DNA from: SVTX01 sp964567085
Lineage (GTDB): Bacteria > Bacillota > Clostridia > Oscillospirales > CAG-272
Direction of reading: 5' to 3'
Assembly (NCBI GenBank): GCA_964567085.1
Contig: CAZMKU010000090.1
Location: 1 to 6,346 of the forward strand
Length of the DNA: 6,346 nt
A program made the translations under genes and the position numbers. Below the pieces are notes generated by a model. That model had not been told where the DNA came from, searched no databases, and saw only the letters and a list, made by a program, of their open reading frames with translations. Shown in pieces: positions 1-5,525 of the stretch. Each line of letters starts with the position of its first letter. Positions within the stretch are counted from its first letter, which is position 1.

Positions 1-645
1 AGCCCAGTTAGCCTCGTATCTGTCCATTGTTATCTTCATTCTGCCGCCGCCCGATGCGATCTTGATGCAGCAGGTGTCATCAGAGAGGGAGGCGATAAAT
101 TCCTCGAAGGGATTGATGTATTCAAGCGCGCTTGTCTCGCCTACGTCGCGTCCGTCGATAAGTATGTGGATTCTTACGTTTGCGATGCCTTCTTCCTTTG
201 CGCGAACGATCATAGCCTTGAGATGATCGATATGTGAGTGAACGTTTCCGTCGGAGAAAAGACCGAGGAAATGGAGCGTGGAATCGTTTGCCTTAACGTT
301 TCCTACAACCTCGCGCCAAGTGTCTGAGGCGAACATTTTGCCCGTTTCGATCGACTGTGTAACGAGCTTTGCGCCCTGCGCGAAAACCTGACCCGCGCCG
401 AGAGCGTTATGACCAACCTCGGAGTTACCCATGTCGTCGTCAGAGGGAAGACCTACTGCCGTTCCGTGAGCCTTGAGCGCAAGCATGGGATACACGTGCA
501 TAAGCATATCAAGATTTGGAGTAAACGCGCCTGCAACCGCATTTGAAATGGTATCGGGAGCAATACCTATACCATCCATAACGATCGTGAGAACAGGTCC
601 TTTTACGCCCTCAAATTTCTGCGACTTTGAAAGAATATTAGCCAT
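1..645 (-). CDS. gpmI: 2,3-bisphosphoglycerate-independent phosphoglycerate mutase, N-terminal part (cut by window edge)
   Basis: Interconverts 3- and 2-phosphoglycerate in the cytoplasm, in glycolysis and gluconeogenesis, through a phosphoserine intermediate and two metal ions. The frame is open from the ATG at 645-643 to base 1, giving 215 codons; the remainder (the family is about 510-560 aa) lies outside. Visible motifs: the metal-binding Asp in VMDGIG (D24), the catalytic serine in MGNSEVGH (S75), SDGNVHSH (H136 in the substrate pocket), DGRDV (164-168) and GGGRMKITMDRYEANW (R202, R209). The wording around the serine (GLPSDDDMGNSEVGHNALGAG, 65-85) and the MDRYEANW ending resemble the plant/trypanosomatid form rather than the common bacterial one (typically GQMGNSEVGH and MDRDxRW). 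The usual DGWG is DGIG here. The start is supported by AAAGG at 660-656, ten bases upstream, and by a promoter just before it. The gene is divergent from mrp. Identification is very safe; the subclass assignment is from memory of family motifs. Confidence 0.96.
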   Translation of the reverse strand, partial: MANILSKSQKFEGVKGPVLTIVMDGIGIAPDTISNAVAGAFTPNLDMLMHVYPMLALKAHGTAVGLPSDDDMGNSEVGHNALGAGQVFAQGAKLVTQSIETGKMFASDTWREVVGNVKANDSTLHFLGLFSDGNVHSHIDHLKAMIVRAKEEGIANVRIHILIDGRDVGETSALEYINPFEEFIASLSDDTCCIKIASGGGRMKITMDRYEANWA

Positions 646-685
646 TTTGAAATTACCTTTCGTCATATAAAATCATTCAATTTAC

Positions 686-714
686 AGTATAACCTATTTT
701 CGTATATTTTTCAA
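686..714 (-). promoter_or_regulatory. Sigma-A-type promoter for gpmI
   Basis: Read on the minus strand, TTGAAA (714-709) is followed after exactly 17 bases by TATACT (691-686), close to the consensus for the housekeeping sigma factor. Transcription would start near 679, leaving a leader of about 35 bases with a ribosome site AAAGG at 660-656 before the gpmI ATG. This is a prediction from sequence only. Confidence 0.75.
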
Positions 715-721
715 GAGAAAA

Positions 722-745
722 CCGAAAAATTTTTAAATTTTTCGG
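722..745. repeat. AT-rich near-perfect palindrome between divergent promoters
   Basis: CCGAAAAATTT (722-732) and AAATTTTTCGG (735-745) are exact reverse complements around a two-base centre (TT). The palindrome lies just upstream of the gpmI -35 box (709-714) and 19 bases before the mrp -35 box (764-769). This is a placement suited to an operator or an upstream activating site. The half-sequence TTTCGG recurs directly at 740-745 and 750-755. It is not an obvious terminator for a neighbouring gene, because both genes point away from it. No regulator is named by the sequence. Confidence 0.6.
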
Positions 746-763
746 CGGATTTCGGAATATATC

Positions 764-792
764 TTGCTTTTTTAATTTATTGGGTGTATAAT
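764..792 (+). promoter_or_regulatory. Sigma-A-type promoter for mrp
   Basis: TTGCTT (764-769), a 17-base spacer, then a perfect TATAAT (787-792). The predicted start near 799 gives a leader of roughly 67 bases to the mrp ATG at 866. The leader contains a possible small hairpin (829-834 pairing with 843-848) just before the ribosome site GAAAGG (849-854). It is back to back with the gpmI promoter. Confidence 0.75.
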
Positions 793-865
793 AATCAAGG
801 TGTAAAAAATAATAACTATATATTTGTTTTCAAAGAGCTTTGTTTGAAGAAAGGTTAGGTTAAAA

Positions 866-1705
866 ATGTCAGAATCCTGCACACACGATTGTTCAAGCTG
901 CGATCAGAACTGCTCCTCGCGCAAGGGCGGAGTGGATAAGGACGCGGCGAATCCTCATAGTAACGTAGGCCACATAATTGGAGTTTGCTCGGGTAAGGGC
1001 GGCGTTGGAAAATCTCTCGTAACTTCCATGCTTGCAATCAGCATGGCGCGTAAAGGCTACCGCGTAGGCATCCTTGACGCCGATATTACGGGCCCCTCTA
1101 TCCCCAAGGCGTTCGGTCTCCGCGAGCCCGTTGAGGGCGACGGCGATGGCTCAATGATCCCGCCTACGACCTGCACGGGTATTCAGGTTATGTCCGTAAA
1201 CCTTATGCTCGACGATGAAACTGCACCTGTTATATGGCGCGGTTCTCTTATCGCAAGCACCGTCCGTCAGTTCTGGAAGGATACTATCTGGGACGTTGAC
1301 TATCTCTTTATTGACTGTCCTCCCGGCACGGGCGACGTCCCGCTTACGGTTTTTCAGAGTATTCCGCTTGACGGCGTCGTTATCGTATCAAGCCCCCAGG
1401 ACCTTGTTTCCATGATAGTAAAGAAGGCGGCGAATATGGCTGATATGATGCGCGTTCCCGTTCTCGGTCTCGTTGAGAATATGAGCTATATCAAGTGTCC
1501 CGACTGCGGTAAGGAGATCAAGGTATTCGGCGAGAGCCATATCGAAGAAATTGCTGAAAAATTCGGTTACGACCTGCTCGCCAAGCTTCCTATCGACCCC
1601 GAGGTTGCTTCTTACGTTGATAAGGGTTGGATAGAAACCATCAAGACGAATTATCTTGAAGAAGCCGCAAATATTCTCGAAGCAAAGTGCAATCAGAAAA
1701 ATTAA
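866..1705 (+). CDS. mrp: Mrp/NBP35 (ApbC) family ATPase, probable Fe-S cluster carrier
   Basis: A 279-aa cytoplasmic P-loop ATPase of the Mrp/NBP35 branch of the MinD/SIMIBI class; family members bind a labile [4Fe-4S] cluster and pass it to apoproteins. Visible: the deviant Walker A GKGGVGKS at 43-50, DADITGPSIP at 71-80 (switch I), FIDCPPGTGD at 148-157 (Walker B/switch II region), and the family's CxxC at C211/C214 (KCPDCGKEIKVFG), which bridges a cluster in the dimer. The N-terminus has a compact cysteine cluster, C5-x3-C9-x2-C12-x3-C16, a possible second cluster or metal site reminiscent of, but spaced differently from, the four-cysteine N-terminus of eukaryotic Nbp35. The N-terminal DUF59/MIP18 domain found in many bacterial Mrp proteins is absent. 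The start is supported by GAAAGG at 849-854 (11 bases upstream), and the gene has its own promoter and terminator, so it looks monocistronic. Family assignment is safe; the client proteins are unknown. Confidence 0.95.
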   Translation: MSESCTHDCSSCDQNCSSRKGGVDKDAANPHSNVGHIIGVCSGKGGVGKSLVTSMLAISMARKGYRVGILDADITGPSIPKAFGLREPVEGDGDGSMIPPTTCTGIQVMSVNLMLDDETAPVIWRGSLIASTVRQFWKDTIWDVDYLFIDCPPGTGDVPLTVFQSIPLDGVVIVSSPQDLVSMIVKKAANMADMMRVPVLGLVENMSYIKCPDCGKEIKVFGESHIEEIAEKFGYDLLAKLPIDPEVASYVDKGWIETIKTNYLEEAANILEAKCNQKN

Positions 1706-1711
1706 GACATT

Positions 1712-1749
1712 CTCCCTGCGGTTTTTTCGCAGGGAGCTTTATTTTTTTT
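1712..1749 (+). terminator. Intrinsic terminator after mrp
   Basis: A perfect 9-base-pair GC-rich stem, CTCCCTGCG (1712-1720) with CGCAGGGAG (1728-1736), and a 7-base loop. It is followed by CTTTA and then an eight-T run to 1749. It begins seven bases after the mrp stop codon and separates mrp from the downstream operon. Confidence 0.93.
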
Positions 1750-1758
1750 ACAAGGTAC

Positions 1759-1787
1759 TTGAAAAAGTAATAAAAATGGTGTAAAAT
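1759..1787 (+). promoter_or_regulatory. Sigma-A-type promoter for the ymfF-ymfH-lgt-folD run
   Basis: TTGAAA (1759-1764), a 17-base spacer, then TAAAAT (1782-1787). It sits immediately after the mrp terminator and 31 bases before the ymfF-like ATG. Transcription would begin near 1794, leaving a short leader of about 25 bases. No other convincing promoter is seen before lgt or folD. Confidence 0.7.
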
Positions 1788-1818
1788 AAAATGAATACCT
1801 ATTATTTGTGAGATAAAG

Positions 1819-3126
1819 ATGAAAAAAATCAAGCTGAATATAAAAAATAATATTGCGCTGGGCGTCACCGAGACGGACAAATTCAAAATGTCGCGGCTCT
1901 CGATAGCGTTCATTTACGATGCGCACGAAATTGAATCCCCCAAAAAGAAGCTGACCTTTTCAACGCTTATGCGGGGAAGTAAAAATTATCCTACGGTTAC
2001 AAAGATAAATTGCGCCCTCGACGACCTTTACGGAAGCACGGTGCTTTACAGATATTCAAGCGACGGCGACCGCCACGTATTTACCTTCGTTTGTGAAATG
2101 CTTGAGGATAAATACATACCCGAGGGTCAGAGGGCTGACGTTCTCGGCGGAACGCTCAGAATTCTCGGAGATATACTTTTTAATCCCTTGCTCGAGAACG
2201 GGATGCTTACCTCGGAGTACGTTGACAGTGAAAAGAAAATCGCGCTTGACAATATCCGCGCAAAAATCAACGATCAGCGCGCATATTCCGCAAGTAAATG
2301 TAAAAAAATTATGTTTGCGGGTGAGAAGTGCGGCATTTCCATCGACGGCGACGAGGAGACAGTTTCTGCGTTCGATCGCGAGAGCATCAGCGAATGCTAT
2401 AAGCATATTTATGATAACGTCAGGGTCGAGTGCCATTACGTTGGTTCAGAGAGCGCAGACGTGATAAAGCCGCTTGTATCCGATTTTCTCGCTCCCGTTC
2501 CCGATAGTGCGGCTCTGTCGGATTATGGATATACTCCATTTAAGACAAAAAAGGGCTTAACGTATACCGAGGAGAAAAAACAGGTTACGCAGGGCAGACT
2601 TAATATCGGAATGACTGCCGACGCGGTTTTAGGTCAGAGTGATTATTACGCGTTGAGTCTTTTTAACGAGATCTTTGGCGGCTCGTCAACCTCGAAGCTC
2701 TTTATGAACGTCCGTGAGAAAAGGAGCCTTTGTTACTATTGCAGCTCTGTCTACTTGGTTTCCAAGGGCGCGATATTCGTGTCCTGCGGTGTTAATCCCG
2801 AAAATAAGGACAAGGCTTACGATGAGATCGTATATCAGCTCGCTGAGATGAAGGCTGGCAATATTACCGCCGAGGAGATCAACACTGCCAAGAAGCTTGT
2901 TTGCGGCGCGCTCCGTCAGGTTTCCGACAGTCCCGCGGGTATTGACGGGTTTGCATTCAGACGAACCATGGCGGGTATAGATGAGACGCCCGAGAATGCT
3001 ATCGAGAGGATCAACGCGGTAAGCTACGACGATGTAGTAAGAGTGGCGAGGGGCGTTGAAGCCAATACGGTATATTTTCTTCGCGGCGATGACGGCGATA
3101 ACGGTGAGGAGGGAACGAATGAATAA
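1819..3126 (+). CDS. ymfF: M16-family (insulinase/pitrilysin-like) protein lacking the zinc motif, YmfF type
   Basis: A 435-aa protein of the M16B fold, comparable to Bacillus subtilis YmfF. It lacks HxxEH: the corresponding N-terminal segment reads LTFSTLMRGSKNYPTV (45-60), so it cannot bind catalytic zinc by itself. The C-terminal half keeps the family core, FNEIFGGSSTSKLFMNVREKRSLCYY (282-307), with an Arg (R299) and Tyr (Y306/Y307) of the kind that position substrate in M16B enzymes. The expected role is the non-zinc partner of the adjacent HxxEH protein. Public annotation links the YmfF/YmfH pair to elongation factor P modification in Bacillus; whether that applies here is unknown. No signal peptide or membrane segment is seen. 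The ribosome site is weak (GAG at 1810-1812) although the promoter is good. The acidic tail GDDGDNGEEG (423-432) is encoded partly by the next gene's Shine-Dalgarno. M16 membership is sure; the YmfF name rests on pairing and overall likeness. Confidence 0.88.
   Translation: MKKIKLNIKNNIALGVTETDKFKMSRLSIAFIYDAHEIESPKKKLTFSTLMRGSKNYPTVTKINCALDDLYGSTVLYRYSSDGDRHVFTFVCEMLEDKYIPEGQRADVLGGTLRILGDILFNPLLENGMLTSEYVDSEKKIALDNIRAKINDQRAYSASKCKKIMFAGEKCGISIDGDEETVSAFDRESISECYKHIYDNVRVECHYVGSESADVIKPLVSDFLAPVPDSAALSDYGYTPFKTKKGLTYTEEKKQVTQGRLNIGMTADAVLGQSDYYALSLFNEIFGGSSTSKLFMNVREKRSLCYYCSSVYLVSKGAIFVSCGVNPENKDKAYDEIVYQLAEMKAGNITAEEINTAKKLVCGALRQVSDSPAGIDGFAFRRTMAGIDETPENAIERINAVSYDDVVRVARGVEANTVYFLRGDDGDNGEEGTNE
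3107..3113 (+). promoter_or_regulatory. Strong ribosome binding site deciding the ymfH start
   Basis: AGGAGGG lies five bases before the ATG at 3119, inside the last codons of the upstream gene. This fixes the start at 3119 rather than at the in-frame ATG at 3056, which has no comparable site and would overlap the upstream gene by about 70 bases. The 8-base overlap suggests translational coupling of the two peptidase-like subunits. Confidence 0.85.
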
Positions 3127-4399
3127 AATATCAGTTTTCGAATCCTCGCTTTTGCGTGAGAAATATTATAAAATTGAACATAAAAGCGGACTTTGCGTTT
3201 TCGTATTTCCCAAGGACCGAACGGGAACGTACGCGATATTTTCAACTAAATTCGGCGGCTCTGTAACAAAGTACAGGGTGGACGGCGAGGAATATGAAAT
3301 TCCTCTCGGCTGCGCGCATTTTCTCGAGCACAAAATGTTTGACAATAAGGATCGCGCGGGCGCTGACGATATTTTCTCGGCACTCGGCGCGTACGATAAC
3401 GCGTACACCTCGAGCGACCGCACGGCGTATCTGTTTTCGTGCAGTGAAAGCTTTGAGGAATGTTTGCGCGAGCTTTTATCCTTCGTTACGCAGCCTTATT
3501 TTACTAAGAAATCCGTAAATAAGGAAATAGGAATTATCTCCGAGGAAATACGTGAGTGCATCGACGACCCGTATGACCGCTGCAATATGAATCTTCTCGA
3601 GGCGTTGTATCATTTCAATGGCGTTCGAAATGAGATATGCGGTACGGAGGAATCTATTCGGGGCATCACGCCAGGGGTGCTTTACGAGTGCTGCGAGCAT
3701 TTTTATACTCCTGAAAATATGATTTTAACGGTCTGCGGAAACGTAGACGTTGAAGCCGTTTTGAGCATCGTAGACGAGGTTATTATAACACCCGAGAAGC
3801 GCCGAGAGCTCGTTATTGAAGCGCCGAAAGAGCCCGCCTGCGCTCGACTTGATTATATTGAAAGGAAAATGCAGGTCTCAAAGCCCATCGTCAGCATCGG
3901 AGTCAAGGATACGAGTATTCCGAGCGACGCGAGTGAGCGGCTCCGCAGAGTCGCGGGCGTGAATATCCTCTGCAAAATGCTCTTTGCGGAATCCTGCGAC
4001 TTCTATCTTAAAATGCTCGACGAGGGAGTCATCACTCCAAGCTTTGACTGTGGCTATTCATCGAGCGCGAGCGCGGCTTATATAATGATTTTTGACGAAA
4101 CACCCGACCCCGCTATTCTGAAGGCGAAAATACTTGAGCATATTGAGGATTCGAAGAAAAACGGACTTGATATGGACGCCTTCGAGCGTGAAAAGCGCGC
4201 GGCTTACGCGGCGTACGTTGCTGATTTCGATTCGACCGAGGATATTGCCTTTGCTATGCTTTCTTATGCTGATGAAGGGCTTGACCTGTTCAGCTATCCC
4301 GAGGTCCTCAATAGCGTTACCTTTGAATACGTAAATCAGCTGCTTTACGAAATGTTTACACCCGAAAAATTCGCGGTGTCGGCGATTTTGCCTCAATAA
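3119..4399 (+). CDS. ymfH: M16-family zinc peptidase (HxxEH), YmfH type
   Basis: A 426-aa M16B metallopeptidase-type protein. The inverted zinc motif is H67-F-L-E70-H71 within GCAHFLEHKMF, and the distal zinc ligand is probably E143 in IGIISEEIREC, about 72 residues later, the normal spacing for the family. Adjacent conserved text includes FSALGAYDNAYTSSDRTAY (87-105), the typical substrate-edge segment. The C-terminal half (about 210-426) is the second M16 domain but lacks the clear REKRSLCYY-like segment of the upstream protein. The pair therefore appears complementary: zinc site here, Arg/Tyr there, as in two-subunit M16B enzymes and mitochondrial processing peptidase. No signal peptide is seen, so a cytoplasmic location is inferred. 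Translation is probably coupled to the upstream gene through an 8-base overlap. The M16 zinc peptidase call is safe; the substrate is unknown. Confidence 0.92.
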   Translation: MNKISVFESSLLREKYYKIEHKSGLCVFVFPKDRTGTYAIFSTKFGGSVTKYRVDGEEYEIPLGCAHFLEHKMFDNKDRAGADDIFSALGAYDNAYTSSDRTAYLFSCSESFEECLRELLSFVTQPYFTKKSVNKEIGIISEEIRECIDDPYDRCNMNLLEALYHFNGVRNEICGTEESIRGITPGVLYECCEHFYTPENMILTVCGNVDVEAVLSIVDEVIITPEKRRELVIEAPKEPACARLDYIERKMQVSKPIVSIGVKDTSIPSDASERLRRVAGVNILCKMLFAESCDFYLKMLDEGVITPSFDCGYSSSASAAYIMIFDETPDPAILKAKILEHIEDSKKNGLDMDAFEREKRAAYAAYVADFDSTEDIAFAMLSYADEGLDLFSYPEVLNSVTFEYVNQLLYEMFTPEKFAVSAILPQ

Positions 4400-4421
4400 A
4401 TTAAGACAAAGGAGAAACAAT

Positions 4422-5525
4422 ATGTCAACAATTTCTTTCCCCGGCTTTGGAATTGACGCGTTTGATCTGAACCGCGTTGCATTCACCCTGCCTTTCGGCG
4501 ACGGCTTTCCCGTGTATTGGTACGGAATTATCATCACCACGGGCATAATCATCGCGTTCCTGTACGCGTGCTACCGCGCATACAATGAGGGCGTTAAGGT
4601 CGACGACTTAATTGATATCGCGCTCTGGACGGTCGTTTGCGGCGTTATCGGCGCAAGACTCTACTACGTGTTTACAAAATTCGAGCTTTACAGGGCCGAT
4701 ACCTTCGGTGAAACCATCAAAAACATATTCAGCTTCCGTGACGGCGGACTTGCCATATACGGCGGAATTATCTGCGGCTGCGCGGCTATAATCGTTTGCT
4801 GTATCGTAAAGAAGATAAATCCCTTCAAGGTTACCGACATGGCGGCTCCGGGCGTTATGATAGCGCAGGCGCTCGGCCGTTGGGGTAATTTCTTTAACGG
4901 TGAAGCCTTCGGCGGAATCGTAGAGGAGGGAAGTCCTCTCTACTTTATGAGAATGGGTCTTATTTCGGACAACACCATCTCGGATTTCCATACCTTCAAT
5001 ATGGTGTACGTTCACCCCACGTTCCTCTACGAATCTCTCTGGAATATCGCGGGCTTCATTATGATAACCCTGCTATATAAAAAGAAGAAATTCAACGGTC
5101 AGGTGTCCTGTATGTATCTCGCTTGGTATGGCTTTGGCAGAATGTTCATCGAAGCTCTCCGCACGGACAGCCTCTACGTTGGAATTTTCAGAATTTCTCA
5201 GCTCGTAGGTCTCGCTTGCTTTATCATCTTCGGCGCGCTTCTCGTCTGGGGACTTATTTACTCCAAGAGATTTGCCGAGGTGGGATACGAGCCCGCAACA
5301 AAGCTCGATAAGATCCTTATGCCGAGCATTTCAGACGCTAAGGAAGCCTTCCTTCGTGAAAGAGAGGAAACGAAGGCTGAAAAGGCGGCTCGCGCGGCAA
5401 AGAAGGCCGTGAAGTCAGAGGCGGCAGAGAATGCAGAGGACTCCGAATCCGTTCAGGATCCCGAGCCCGAAACGGATGAAGCTCCCGCAGAGAGCGAGGA
5501 CGAAAATAATGGCGAAGATAATTAA
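4422..5525 (+). CDS. lgt: Prolipoprotein diacylglyceryl transferase with a long charged C-terminal tail
   Basis: A polytopic membrane enzyme that moves the diacylglyceryl group of phosphatidylglycerol onto the lipobox cysteine of prolipoproteins, the first step of lipoprotein maturation. Visible: the N-terminal YWYGIIITTG entry (32-41), several hydrophobic segments (about 34-52, 65-84, 108-129, 140-152, 200-218, 228-243, 256-280), the signature ALGRWGNFFNGEAFGG at 150-165 with essential R153, HPTFLYESLWN (198-208), and GRMFIEALRTDSLY (239-252). In GGLAIYGGIICG (108-119) a tyrosine (Y113) stands where E. coli has H103; I believe Tyr is common there in Gram-positive enzymes. The core ends near residue 285, matching the usual 260-290 aa. 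The remaining ~80 residues are a polar tail, first Lys/Ala/Glu-rich (about 305-335) then acidic with Pro (336-367), probably cytoplasmic and partly disordered. AAAGGAG (4408-4414) lies seven bases before the ATG, and the preceding gene ends 22 bases upstream. Confidence 0.96.
   Translation: MSTISFPGFGIDAFDLNRVAFTLPFGDGFPVYWYGIIITTGIIIAFLYACYRAYNEGVKVDDLIDIALWTVVCGVIGARLYYVFTKFELYRADTFGETIKNIFSFRDGGLAIYGGIICGCAAIIVCCIVKKINPFKVTDMAAPGVMIAQALGRWGNFFNGEAFGGIVEEGSPLYFMRMGLISDNTISDFHTFNMVYVHPTFLYESLWNIAGFIMITLLYKKKKFNGQVSCMYLAWYGFGRMFIEALRTDSLYVGIFRISQLVGLACFIIFGALLVWGLIYSKRFAEVGYEPATKLDKILMPSISDAKEAFLREREETKAEKAARAAKKAVKSEAAENAEDSESVQDPEPETDEAPAESEDENNGEDN
5496..5500 (+). promoter_or_regulatory. 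Ribosome binding site for folD inside the lgt tail
   Basis: GAGGA lies eight bases before the folD ATG at 5509 and encodes part of the acidic end of Lgt. It supports the 17-base overlap between the two genes and probable coupled translation. It is moderate in strength, so the start is supported mainly by the conserved MAKIINGKEIS opening. Confidence 0.65.

Noticed and set aside
473..670. Small plus-strand open frame opposite gpmI
   Set aside because: It lies antisense to well-conserved gpmI codons, has no plausible ribosome site, and its translation resembles no known protein; a shadow frame.
1641..1926. Minus-strand open frames across the mrp end and ymfF start
   Set aside because: They run through the mrp terminator and the ymfF promoter and give low-complexity Phe/Ile-rich translations caused by AT-rich noncoding sequence.
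3056..3118. Upstream in-frame ATG that would lengthen the ymfH-like protein by 21 residues
   Set aside because: No good ribosome site precedes 3056 and the overlap with the upstream gene would be about 70 bases; AGGAGGG five bases before 3119 clearly marks the real start.
1819..3126. Reading the first M16 protein as a degraded pseudogene because it lacks HxxEH
   Set aside because: The frame is full length and intact, the C-terminal family core is well kept, and zinc-less partners are a normal, established feature of paired M16B proteins.
4058..4552. 164-codon minus-strand open frame opposite the ymfH end and lgt start
   Set aside because: It crosses two convincing plus-strand genes and their junction, with no family motif and no ribosome site; chance antisense frame.
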